DNA from: Gammaproteobacteria bacterium DTU037
Lineage (GTDB): Bacteria; Pseudomonadota; Gammaproteobacteria; Pseudomonadales; Pseudomonadaceae
Length of the DNA stretch: 41,331 nucleotides
Direction: 5' to 3'
Assembly: GCA_001513025.1 (NCBI GenBank)
Contig: LFRZ01000153.1
Span: 1 to 41,331 of the forward strand
Below, piece after piece: positions 8,973 through 17,227 of this stretch (the stretch's first letter is position 1; the number at the start of each line of letters is the position of its first letter). Position numbers and translations under genes: made by a program. A model generated the notes under the pieces. The model searched no databases, was not told the origin of the DNA, and saw only the letters and a list, made by a program, of their open reading frames with translations.

Positions 8973-9572
8973 TTGAGCAGTATAAAAAGCCAGCAGCAGT
9001 ATTTTGAACAATCTTTTAAGCAGGTCGATCTGCAAGACTTGCTCTGCGCCGGGACTGAGTTTGAAGAATGCACTTTTGTGGATTGTAATTTTACTAGTGC
9101 CACCTTTGAGCGTTGTCACTTTACCAATTGCAGTTTCACTCGCTGCCAATTGAGCTTGATCAGCGTGCCGTATACGCGCTTGTTTGGCGTCAGTTTTCTC
9201 GAGTGTAAATTGGTCGGGGTTGATTGGACGCGCGCGACTTGGTCTGAATACCACAAAGATTTTGAGATCAGCTTGCGTCAGTGCATTCTCAACGATTCAT
9301 CATTTTTTGGACTGACCTTGCAGTCGCTGGTCTTAGATGAGTGCAAAGTGCAGGATGTGGACTTTCGCGAAGGCGATTTCTCCCACGCACAGATGACTTA
9401 CTGCGACTTTACCCACAGCTTGTTTATGCGCACTAATTTGCAGTCAGTCGACTTCACTGAATCCAGCCAATACTCCATCAATGTCCTAGAAAATAAACTG
9501 CAAGGGGCGAAGTTCTCTAAGTTTGAGGCCGTGTATCTGCTGGAGAGCTTGGGGATCGAACTGGTCGATTAA
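8973..9572 (+). CDS. Pentapeptide-repeat protein with Qnr/MfpA-like layout
   Basis: 199 residues beginning at a TTG with GAGG five bases upstream. No ATG start is available upstream of the repeat region. From residue 30 a bulky hydrophobic residue recurs every fifth position (F30, F35, F40, F45, F50, F55, L60, then L70, F75, L80, W85). After a break near 86-110 with a Phe-Phe-Gly stretch, the period resumes (F111, L116, L121, V126, F131, F136, M141, F146, F151, L156, F161). Such proteins form a right-handed quadrilateral beta-helix. Two coils joined by a short non-repeat segment, and a C-terminal tail of the type LLESLGIELVD, resemble the Qnr group, whose members mimic DNA and protect gyrase. 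Function as a gyrase protector is only a possibility. Confidence 0.85.
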   Translation: MSSIKSQQQYFEQSFKQVDLQDLLCAGTEFEECTFVDCNFTSATFERCHFTNCSFTRCQLSLISVPYTRLFGVSFLECKLVGVDWTRATWSEYHKDFEISLRQCILNDSSFFGLTLQSLVLDECKVQDVDFREGDFSHAQMTYCDFTHSLFMRTNLQSVDFTESSQYSINVLENKLQGAKFSKFEAVYLLESLGIELVD

Positions 9573-9618
9573 ATAGGGTTAACACCCAGCAGCATGGCTG
9601 TTTAAAAAGAATGATGCT

Positions 9619-10428
9619 TTAGAGATTTCTTCTCTTTTTTATTTCTTCATAGGCCGCATTAATCACCTGCATCTTTTCAGTGGCCTTGCGTATTTCACTG
9701 TCATCGACACCTTTGCTATGTAGATAATCTGGGTGATGCTTTTTAACCAAGCGTCGATAGGCTTGCTTTATAATACTGAATTCATCCGCCTCATTACAGC
9801 CTAGTACTTCATAGGGGTTTTGCTGGAAGCTGCTGCCTGTTTGTCTGTTGCCCATCAGATCATTGATTAAAGTGTTAACTTCAGCGGTAGAAAATCTTAA
9901 ACAGGCACCGATTTCATAGAGTAAGGCGGTAGTTTTACGAGAGAGGCCATCGAGGCTGGCAAAGGCTAAAATCTGCCGCATGGCTTGTATTCTGACGTCT
10001 TTGGATGACTGTGATAACTCTGCACAATAATAAGAGACGGGGTTGGCGTCTTTTTTAGCTTGGTTGGCGAGTTTAAATAATTGTTTTTTTATTTCGATAA
10101 CCACCGCCTCGCTCATGCCTGCCGCGAGCATAGCGTTAGCAATGGCTTTGATCGTATCGCTCATATATTCAATTTCAAGCTCACTGACTTTGCCGTCACT
10201 GAGGGATACTTTAGCCATTAAAGCGATCACCTCTTCAGGAATTCCAAGTCGAGCTCTAGCGAATTTATTGCTTGAAAAATTACGGTACGCTTCTTCGAAA
10301 CTTTGGCTGTTACGTATCGATTCGTAAGCATCTTTGCCGGTATCAATGGTTTTTTGTGCGCCCTTTTTTAGTATTTTAAATACGATATAAATAATAAATA
10401 AAAATACAAGTATCACAATACGGATCAT
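9619..10428 (-). CDS. DjlA-like membrane-anchored J-domain co-chaperone
   Basis: 269 residues from the ATG at 10428, which overlaps the upstream stop as ATGA; a longer reading from 10458 adds ten residues and lacks a ribosome-binding site. A single N-terminal TM helix (IRIVILVFLFIIYIVFKIL) is followed by a TerB-like helical region (about 70-195, with ALMAKVSLSDGKVSELEIEY). A C-terminal J domain follows (PYEVLGCNEADEFSIIKQAY, then VKKHHPDY with the HPD motif essential for stimulating DnaK). This TM-TerB-J order and length are those of DjlA, which anchors Hsp70 activity to the inner membrane. Sequence outside the J domain is divergent, so the gene symbol is not assigned. It ends convergently with the pentapeptide gene. 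Confidence 0.8.
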   Translation of the reverse strand: MIRIVILVFLFIIYIVFKILKKGAQKTIDTGKDAYESIRNSQSFEEAYRNFSSNKFARARLGIPEEVIALMAKVSLSDGKVSELEIEYMSDTIKAIANAMLAAGMSEAVVIEIKKQLFKLANQAKKDANPVSYYCAELSQSSKDVRIQAMRQILAFASLDGLSRKTTALLYEIGACLRFSTAEVNTLINDLMGNRQTGSSFQQNPYEVLGCNEADEFSIIKQAYRRLVKKHHPDYLHSKGVDDSEIRKATEKMQVINAAYEEIKKRRNL

Positions 10429-10637
10429 TTGCTGGTCTCGCTCTGAGGTGTGAGCCATTGGTCATAAACCCAGAAACCGAACACGATCTCTAAAGTGATG
10501 GCAAAAATAACCAATAACCAAAATAGTGGTTTATTTTGATATATTTTATAAATGAAATCTGGCCGGTATTTAATAATAAGTTGATTAAATTCAGCCCAGG
10601 ATTCACGTAATTCTGCTTTTAAATCTGGCTTAGACAC
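10425..10637 (-). CDS. Small single-pass membrane protein, unknown function
   Basis: 70 residues starting at GTG with AGGA seven bases upstream. The N-terminal half is charged and helical (LKAELRESWAEFNQLIIKY). One TM helix follows (LFWLLVIFAITLEIVFGFWV) with a short tail. I do not recognise a family. Its stop overlaps the DjlA-like start by four bases, so the two are almost certainly cotranslated and may interact in the inner membrane. Confidence 0.7.
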   Translation of the reverse strand: MSKPDLKAELRESWAEFNQLIIKYRPDFIYKIYQNKPLFWLLVIFAITLEIVFGFWVYDQWLTPQSETSK

Positions 10638-11003
10638 GCGGCAATCCTTCTCAATAAAAACCTTTTGTGTTGTTTTTTCTGTACGTAAAATAGACCGCTT
10701 AACAAGATAGAGAGCTGTTTAGAGTGAGTTTCTAATCAGTAGTATAAGACCATAAGCTATGTTTTTTATGCTGAATAGGCGATGGATTCTAGCATTTTAT
10801 AGGCACGTATTGCAGCGCAGAGCAATCTGCTCACTGAGTATAAGGCTGATGCCTGTGCCTTGCCTCTTGCCTGTGTGGCGGGGCCATCGTCGGGCGTAAT
10901 CAGCGCTTAGCCGGCAGATAAATTGCACAGCCGTGTGTTCTGCCGCAGTATTGGTAGCCTAAATATCTATGCCTAATCCAGTCGCACAAGAGATCATAGT
11001 CTT
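10638..11003. other. Intergenic region of 366 bases between divergent units
   Basis: No gene recognised. The left part is A+T rich and must carry the promoter for the small membrane protein/DjlA-like pair (minus). The right part precedes the decayed symporter. One hairpin is visible: CGGCAGA (10912-10918) with TCTGCCG (10939-10945), enclosing CACA/TGTG. It may be a remnant of the symporter's leader or a terminator-like element without a T run. No tRNA or repeat family was seen. Confidence 0.5.
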
Positions 11004-11836
11004 ATGCTTGATATTCTCAATGATTTAATCTGGTCCAAAATACTGATCATCATGCTGATTGGTCTTGGCTTGTACTTCACTATTGCTTCGCGTTTTGTCC
11101 AGTTTCGTTATTTTAGCAATATGTTCAATATTTTTGGTGAAGCCTTTCAACGTACGCCAGGCCAGATCAGCTCATTCCAAGCATTGATGTTATCCGTGGC
11201 AGGTCGTGTTGGTGCGGGTAATATTGCCGGTGGTCTGGGTGCAGCTATTTTGATGGGCGTCAAGCGCGGTTTGTTCTCTAACGAGGCGGGGCTGGGTAGC
11301 GCGCCCAACGTGGCTGCTGTTGCCGAGGTTAAACACCCAGTGGCGCAAGGTATCGTGCAGTCCTTTAGTGTGTTTATTGACACTATTATCCTCTGTACCT
11401 GCACGGCACTGATCATCTTACTCTCGGGTGTTTACCCGCCGGGAATGGAGCAAGCGGGGGTGGTGCTGACTCAGACGGCGGTCGCTAGTGTGGTTGGCGA
11501 GTGGGGACGGATATTTATTACTGTGGCCTTATACTACTATCTGGGTGAGAATGCGCTCAGTTTCTTTAGCCAGAAGCGTGCGCCTGTAATGATCTATCGT
11601 GGCTTGGTCGTAGCGCTGGTTTTTGGGGCTCAATGCAAGATTTGGCAACTGTTTTTGCCTTTGCTGATGTCACCATGGGGCTGTTGGCGATTACCAACCT
11701 GATTGCTTTGACGCTGCTGTTTACAGTCGGTCTACGCTTGATGCGTGACTACGATCAGCAGATTAAAGCGGGGATTGTCTCGCCGGTACTGGATGCGAAA
11801 AATTTTGCTGATTTGGACCTTGATCCTCAGACTTAG
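11004..11836 (+). pseudogene. Sodium:alanine symporter (AGCS family) pseudogene
   Basis: The reading frame starts normally for the family (MLDILNDLIWSKILIIMLIG, then FVQFRYFSNMF, SSFQALMLSVAGRVGAGNIAG). It then jumps, near 11228-11241, straight to the late GLGAAILMGVKRGLFSNEAG block, so the central transmembrane segments are gone. A second small in-frame loss is apparent near 11529-11535, where VALYYYLGEN replaces a longer helix before YYYGEN. Around 11621-11632 the frame shifts by one base: conserved sequence DLATVFAFADVTMGLLAITN continues in another frame to the end at 11836. AGCS proteins have about 450-490 residues; about 277 codons remain here, so 170-210 are missing. It cannot make a working transporter. 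The tail LRLMRDYDQQIKAG is the normal family ending. Confidence 0.88.
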
Positions 11837-11916
11837 GCGGCGCAAGCAGAGAGGCTGGCTGCCGCCGACAGAGTAAGCGTTAAGTAAGAATGGCCTGTTT
11901 CAGGCTGATGTTTTGA

Positions 11917-11947
11917 TTAAAAAAGGGAGGCTTAGCCTCCTTTTTTT
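11917..11947. terminator. Bidirectional rho-independent terminator
   Basis: GGAGGC (11926-11931) pairs with GCCTCC (11935-11940) over a three-base loop, with an A run before and seven Ts after. It can end transcription from both the symporter remnant (plus) and the SLC13 gene (minus), which converge here. Confidence 0.9.
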
Positions 11948-11954
11948 GGCCTGC

Positions 11955-13721
11955 TTAAAATGGCCAGAAAATCGGAATAAAAATAACCCCCAGCAACCAG
12001 AAAATACTATTAAGTGGCAAGCCGACTTTTATAAAATCACTAAACTTATAGCCGCCTGCGCTATACACCATCATATTGGTTTGATAACCCACTGGGGTCA
12101 TAAAACTGGTGGATGCGGCAAAGGTAATCGCAATTAGAAAAGGCGTCGGATCAGCCTCCATCAGCTGCGCGGTAGAAAAACCTATCGGGGTTAATAGTAC
12201 GGCGGCGGCTGAGTTACTCATCAGCTCACCAAACAGCAACGCCATCAGGTAAAGCACACCGAGTACCACATGCGGGCCCAGATGGCTGACCAAGCCAATA
12301 CTGTTATCGACCAAGAACTGTGCCGCGCCGCTACTGCTCATGGCAATTCCAAGCGGCAATAGTCCAGCGATTAAGATTACAATTGACCAGTCGGTGCTCT
12401 CATAGACATCATCGGCATGAATACAGCCGGCCAGGGTCATAGCTACGGCGCCAGTCAGTGCCGAAATCGCGATGGGCAGCCAACCCAGCGCCGAGACCAG
12501 CACTACCGCAGCCATTACAGCGATGGCAAAAGGTGCACGCCAACTATAGGTCTGCGCCGCTTCGCGCTGCGAAATAACAATGACACTTTTATCTTTGCGC
12601 AGAGTTGCAAGGTCTTTCTCAGGTAACGCCAGCAGTAAAATATCACCAATACGCAGGCGCAAACTATTCAGTTGATTGCGTATGACCTGTCCACGTCGCT
12701 GCACACCCATGACTGAAGCATTATAGCGCCAACTGCGATTGAGCACCGCCAACAGACGTCCAGCCTCGCGTGACTGCGGAGCGATCATCACTTCGGCGAG
12801 GACTGATTTTTCTTGTTTGGCGCCTTTCAGTTGAAAGTCGGTTTGTGTATTGAACTCCAGCTTTTGTTCATCTTTCAGTGTTTCAATATCTGACCAGATA
12901 CCACGGGTCAGTAAAATATCGCCGGCTTGCAGCTCTTCTGAGCGTGGCGACCAATACTTTTCGCCATCACGCAGCAACTCCAGCACATACACATTATAGT
13001 TTTTACTGAGATGGGCTTGCTCGACACTGATGCCCAGTAGTTTTGAGTCTTCGGTGACTTTTAGCTCACTAATATAGTGGCCAAATTCATATAGATTTTC
13101 CAAGTCGGCACTGCGCACATCGGGTAATAACCAGCGAGCAAAGGTCAGCAAATACAAGCAACCGGCTACTGCGCAAATAGCTGCCAAGGGTAAAAACTCA
13201 AACATACTAAAGCCTGGATGCCCTAGATCCTTGGCCACTGAGTTGACCAGCAGATTGGTCGAAGAGCCGATCAGAGTAAAGACGCCAGCCATTTGTGCGA
13301 CATATGAAAGAGGAATCAATGTTTTCGAGGGTGCCAAACCTACTTTTAAGCTGGCCGCAATCACGATGGGAATAAAGATCGCCACCACGGCGGTATTGTT
13401 GACAAAGGGCGCAATCAGGATCAATAAGCCAAAGAGTATTAACATAAACTGCAGCGGTGAGCGCGCCCCGCCCAGCAGCCTTTGTATACCGACGAGAGCA
13501 CCACTGTTTTGCAGTCCTGCAGCAAGGATAAACATTGCCGCCACGGTGATAGTCGCTGGGTTGCTAAAGCCACTTAAGGCTTGGCTGGGGCTAATTAGAT
13601 CGAGTAAGGTTAAGCTGACTAAGACCACAATAGCAATGGCATCGACACGCAGCTTCTCGGTCACAAACAGCGCCATAGCCGCTAGGGTAATCAGTAAAAC
13701 GAGCAAAATTTCAAAGGTCAT
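11955..13721 (-). CDS. SLC13/DASS-type permease with RCK_C (TrkA-C) domains
   Basis: 588 residues from the ATG at 13721 (MTFEILLVLLITLAAMALFV). A GTG at 13751 would add ten residues but gives an atypical start. About ten to twelve TM helices are split in two halves, with SGFSNPATITVAAMFILAAG in the first and the SNSAAAVLLTPIGF block in the second, as in Na+/dicarboxylate or sulfate carriers. Between them (about 210-385) lies a soluble part with two RCK_C-like repeats (GDILLTRG, IGDILLLALPEKD). This layout is common for putative sulfate/anion importers of the SLC13 group; the substrate is not determined. It follows the MFS gene by 87 bases on the same strand and ends at the shared terminator at 11917-11947. 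Confidence 0.85.
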   Translation of the reverse strand: MTFEILLVLLITLAAMALFVTEKLRVDAIAIVVLVSLTLLDLISPSQALSGFSNPATITVAAMFILAAGLQNSGALVGIQRLLGGARSPLQFMLILFGLLILIAPFVNNTAVVAIFIPIVIAASLKVGLAPSKTLIPLSYVAQMAGVFTLIGSSTNLLVNSVAKDLGHPGFSMFEFLPLAAICAVAGCLYLLTFARWLLPDVRSADLENLYEFGHYISELKVTEDSKLLGISVEQAHLSKNYNVYVLELLRDGEKYWSPRSEELQAGDILLTRGIWSDIETLKDEQKLEFNTQTDFQLKGAKQEKSVLAEVMIAPQSREAGRLLAVLNRSWRYNASVMGVQRRGQVIRNQLNSLRLRIGDILLLALPEKDLATLRKDKSVIVISQREAAQTYSWRAPFAIAVMAAVVLVSALGWLPIAISALTGAVAMTLAGCIHADDVYESTDWSIVILIAGLLPLGIAMSSSGAAQFLVDNSIGLVSHLGPHVVLGVLYLMALLFGELMSNSAAAVLLTPIGFSTAQLMEADPTPFLIAITFAASTSFMTPVGYQTNMMVYSAGGYKFSDFIKVGLPLNSIFWLLGVIFIPIFWPF

Positions 13722-13808
13722 AAGTGTCTCGCAAACTGGTTTTAATTGCACCAGTGATGATTGTATACAGCTGCGCAGGCGCTATGAGTAGCTTTATTCT
13801 CGCGTCGA

Positions 13809-15044
13809 TTAAGGGTCTGGCGTTGCTTGCTGGGCAAAGCGTCGGCCAATCAAGCATAAGCCCATAGCAGCTACGCCAAATACCAGTAGCGCGATAGGCA
13901 TGGTATGCAGCGAGGGCGGCGCAGCGATACTGGCTAAGAAGCCAATAGTGGCTGCCAGTAAAAATTGGATTAGGCCCATCAGTGATGAAGCAATCCCTGC
14001 ATGTTGCTGGGTGTGCGCCATTGTCACTGCGGTTAAATTACCGGTAATTAATCCCGACATGGCCATACCCAAGCCCAGCAATATGCTATAGCTCCATAAC
14101 GCCGTCCAGCCCACTTGCAGTAAGCCTAGCAGCACTAGACCGATGCTAATAAAACCGCCTAAGCCAATTAATAGAATCCGCATGGCACTGTAAAACTTCA
14201 ATAAACGTAAGTTGATTTGGCTGATAGCAATCATGGTTAGCGCATTCGCGGCAAAGATATAGCTGAACTGGTTGGGCGTTAGTTTAAACATTTCAATAAA
14301 AATAAACGGTGAGTTATTGATATAGATAAACAAGCAGCCCAAGGTGCAGCTGGTGGCTAAGGTATAAAAGACGAAGCTTGGATTGCTCAGTTGTATGGCG
14401 TAGTTGCGCAGCATACTGCGTGCTGACAGCGGTACGCGGCGTTCTACGGCTAAGGTTTCCGGCAGTAGGCGTATAGTAAAAAAGCCGCAGATGATGCCAA
14501 GTAAGGCCAGCACCCAGAAAATTAGATGCCATTCGCCATACAGTAAAATCAGCCCACCCAGCATGGGGGCGGTGATGGGCGCGATCATCATAACTTGCAT
14601 CAGCATCGAGTAAATACGCGCTGAACTTTGTGGGTCGCAAGTATCAGTGACTATTGCGCGCGAGGCGACAGCGCCGGCAGCGGCGCCAATGGCCTGTAAA
14701 AAGCGTGCTACCAGTAAGCCTTCGAAACTGGTGGTCAAGGCTGCAAATAATGAGCCTAAGGTAAACAGGCCAATCCCAATCAATAAGGGTGGCTTGCGCC
14801 CAAAGCGGTCTAATAATGGCCCGTATAAGCCTTGGCCAATGCCTAAGCCAATCAGAAAGATGGTTAGCGTTTGTTGTACTTGGCCAGGCGTAATAGCCAA
14901 GCTGGTGGCGATGGTTGGAAAGGCCGGTAAGTACATATCAATCGCTGCTGCCACCAAGGCACTGAGAGAGGCCAGCAAGATAATCAATTGCACGCTGATA
15001 GGATCTTTAGCAGAGGCTTGAGTAATAACGCTATTCCTTCTCAT
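13809..15044 (-). CDS. Bcr/CflA-family multidrug efflux MFS transporter
   Basis: 411 residues and twelve predicted TM helices, the drug:H+ antiporter layout. The N-terminal AAIDMYLPAFPTIA, motif A variant GPLLDRFGRKPPLLIG after TM2, and ARFLQAIGAAAGAVASRAIV (TM4-5, Arg plus motif C-like glycines) are hallmarks of the Bcr/CflA subfamily, which exports bicyclomycin, chloramphenicol and other compounds. The actual substrate is not known. It begins 23 bases after the rep stop on the same strand, so it probably shares the rep transcript. No clear ribosome-binding site precedes the ATG, which agrees with translational coupling to rep. Confidence 0.88.
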   Translation of the reverse strand: MRRNSVITQASAKDPISVQLIILLASLSALVAAAIDMYLPAFPTIATSLAITPGQVQQTLTIFLIGLGIGQGLYGPLLDRFGRKPPLLIGIGLFTLGSLFAALTTSFEGLLVARFLQAIGAAAGAVASRAIVTDTCDPQSSARIYSMLMQVMMIAPITAPMLGGLILLYGEWHLIFWVLALLGIICGFFTIRLLPETLAVERRVPLSARSMLRNYAIQLSNPSFVFYTLATSCTLGCLFIYINNSPFIFIEMFKLTPNQFSYIFAANALTMIAISQINLRLLKFYSAMRILLIGLGGFISIGLVLLGLLQVGWTALWSYSILLGLGMAMSGLITGNLTAVTMAHTQQHAGIASSLMGLIQFLLAATIGFLASIAAPPSLHTMPIALLVFGVAAMGLCLIGRRFAQQATPDP

Positions 15045-15067
15045 AAATTAATAAAGGGGGCAGGACC

Positions 15068-17077
15068 TTACTTTTTTAACAGGGCGCGAATATCCGCTAA
15101 GGCACTGTTACCACGGGCAGCTTTAACTTCGACCGGTGCATCTTCCAGACCCTCCCACTGCAAGTCTTCAGCGGGTAACTCATCCAGAAAACGGCTGGGT
15201 ATACAGTCAATTATTTCCCCATATTGCTTACGTTTACTGGCAAAAGTAAAGGCTAAGTTGCGCCGTGCACGAGTAATGCCGACATAGGCTAAACGCCGCT
15301 CTTCTTCAATCGTATCCGCTTCAATACTGGAGCGGTGTGGCAAAATCTCTTCTTCCATGCCCATAATGTAGACGCTGGGGAACTCCAAACCTTTCGACGC
15401 GTGCAAGGTCATCATTTGCACGCCCTCAGCACCGTCTTCATCTTCTTCTTGGCGCTCCAACATATCGCGCAAGACCAATTTCGCGATGGCTTCTTCGATG
15501 GTCATCTTGCCTTCATCATCACGTTCTAAAGTGTTTTTTAATGCTTCAATTAAAAACCACACATTACTCATCCTGTATTCACAGGCTTTTTCACTGGAAC
15601 TGTTTTGTCTGATCCAATTTTGGTAATCAATATCGACGATCATCTCTTTTAGCGCATCAATCGGATCTTCGCTAAAACAGCGCTGGCGTAATTTATCCAT
15701 ATAGTGCTTAAAACGCGCCAAGCGTTCGGTAAAACGTGGACTTAAATGTTCACCCAAGCCGATTTCAGCACAGGCCTCATACATAGAGATTTGGCGCTGC
15801 GTGGCATAACCGCTGAGTTTTTCTAGGGTGGTCGAACCTATTTCACGACGCGGTACATTTATCACCCGTAAGAAGGCATTATCATCGTCCGGATTAACTA
15901 ATAAGCGAAAATATGACATCAAGTCTTTGACTTCCTGTCGCCCAAAAAAGCTGGTGCCCCCGGATAAACGGTAGGGGATTTTATGCACTTGCAGCTTGAG
16001 TTCCATAATTTTGGCTTGGTAGTTACCGCGGTACAAAATTGCAAAATCACTGTAGGGACGCTGGGTGCGCATATGCTCGGTGAGGATCTCTAAGGCAATA
16101 CGTTCGGCCTCAGCATCTTCATTGCGGCAACGAATCACGCGGATTTCATCACCATGGCCCATATCGCTCCACAACTCTTTGGTAAACACGTGCGGGTTAT
16201 TGGCGATCAGGATATTGGCACATTTAAGAATACGACTGGTGGAGCGGTAATTTTGCTCCAGCATCACTATTTTTAATGACGGAAAATCCTCTTTTAATTG
16301 CAGCAGGTTTTCTGGACGAGCACCGCGCCACGCATAAATCGATTGGTCGTCATCGCCCACTACCGTGAACTGCGCGCGCTCCTTGACCAGCAGTTTGACC
16401 AGCAAATACTGACTGGTGTTGGTGTCTTGGTATTCATCGACCAGCATATAGCGAATCCGATTGCGCCATTTATCCAGCACGTCGGGGTGGTTTTGAAAGA
16501 GTTTCACCGGCTGGAAAATTAAATCATCAAAATCCACTGCGTTGTAGGCTTTGAGTGTGCGTTGATAATGGCTGTAGACAATCGCTGCGGTCTGTTCTTT
16601 GCCGCCGCGTGCTTGCTCTAAAGCTTGTTCGGGCAGAATTAAATCATTCTTCCATTGGCTGATCAGGTTTTTAACTTCATCAGCCCCATCGTCACCGGCG
16701 TATTCTTTTTGCATGATATCGGTGAGCAGGCTTTTTACATCGGAATCATCAAAGATCGAAAAGCCAGGCTTATAACCCAGCAGCGCATGCTCGCGGCGGA
16801 TGATATTAAGGCCTAGGTTATGGAAGGTGGAGACGGTTAAACCATGGCCTTCAGCGCCGCGTAATAAGGACGATACACGTTCTTTCATTTCGCGCGCGGC
16901 TTTATTGGTAAAGGTCACGGCCACAATATAGCGGGCCGAGATGCCGCATTGTTGAATTAAATAGGCGATTTTGCGGGTGATCACGCTGGTCTTACCTGAG
17001 CCTGCACCGGCCAGTACCAGCATGGGGCCGCTGATGTAATTGACTGCTTCTTGTTGGCGGGGATTGAGCTTAGACAT
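15068..17077 (-). CDS. rep: ATP-dependent DNA helicase Rep
   Basis: 669 residues, close to E. coli Rep (673). Rep is a 3'-5' superfamily 1A helicase that clears proteins ahead of replication forks and works in phage replication. Seen motifs: NPRQQEAVNYISGP with Walker A AGAGSGKT (23-30), motif Ia VTFTNKAAREMKERV, motif II LVDEYQDTN, motif III GDDDQSIYAWRGA, motif IV EQNYRST, motif V TLHASKGLEF, motif VI EERRLAYVGITRA. Start MSKLNPRQQ and overall length favour Rep over UvrD or PcrA (about 720). The betT terminator lies upstream, so rep needs its own promoter in the 17078-17180 gap. Confidence 0.95.
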   Translation of the reverse strand: MSKLNPRQQEAVNYISGPMLVLAGAGSGKTSVITRKIAYLIQQCGISARYIVAVTFTNKAAREMKERVSSLLRGAEGHGLTVSTFHNLGLNIIRREHALLGYKPGFSIFDDSDVKSLLTDIMQKEYAGDDGADEVKNLISQWKNDLILPEQALEQARGGKEQTAAIVYSHYQRTLKAYNAVDFDDLIFQPVKLFQNHPDVLDKWRNRIRYMLVDEYQDTNTSQYLLVKLLVKERAQFTVVGDDDQSIYAWRGARPENLLQLKEDFPSLKIVMLEQNYRSTSRILKCANILIANNPHVFTKELWSDMGHGDEIRVIRCRNEDAEAERIALEILTEHMRTQRPYSDFAILYRGNYQAKIMELKLQVHKIPYRLSGGTSFFGRQEVKDLMSYFRLLVNPDDDNAFLRVINVPRREIGSTTLEKLSGYATQRQISMYEACAEIGLGEHLSPRFTERLARFKHYMDKLRQRCFSEDPIDALKEMIVDIDYQNWIRQNSSSEKACEYRMSNVWFLIEALKNTLERDDEGKMTIEEAIAKLVLRDMLERQEEDEDGAEGVQMMTLHASKGLEFPSVYIMGMEEEILPHRSSIEADTIEEERRLAYVGITRARRNLAFTFASKRKQYGEIIDCIPSRFLDELPAEDLQWEGLEDAPVEVKAARGNSALADIRALLKK

Positions 17078-17181
17078 GCATAGACCAGAATCTTAGAAAG
17101 TCACTATTCTAGCATTGAAGTGGTGTGGCGAGGATCTATCGGCTGCGACTGCTTTGGCGAGCGCTGACTGTAGGCTATAAA

Positions 17182-17210
17182 ATAAAAAGGCGCTCATAAA
17201 GAGCGCCTTG
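17182..17210 (-). terminator. Terminator of betT
   Basis: AGGCGCTC (17188-17195) pairs with GAGCGCCT (17201-17208), loop ATAAA. On the minus strand the hairpin is followed by five Ts. It lies directly after the betT stop codon. Confidence 0.9.
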
Positions 17211-17227
17211 ATAGCAGGTACAAGAGG

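Noticed and set aside
8973..9572. Calling the pentapeptide protein a quinolone-resistance determinant
   Set aside because: The repeat layout alone does not show gyrase protection; loops needed by Qnr cannot be confirmed by eye.
9573..9618. Possible terminator after the pentapeptide gene
   Set aside because: Only a short imperfect CAGC/GCTG stem with a weak T stretch; not distinct enough to list.
13231..13791. 186-codon open frame on the plus strand
   Set aside because: Antisense to the conserved SLC13 gene, and it has no recognisable domain; it extends over the SLC13 start only because that region lacks stops.
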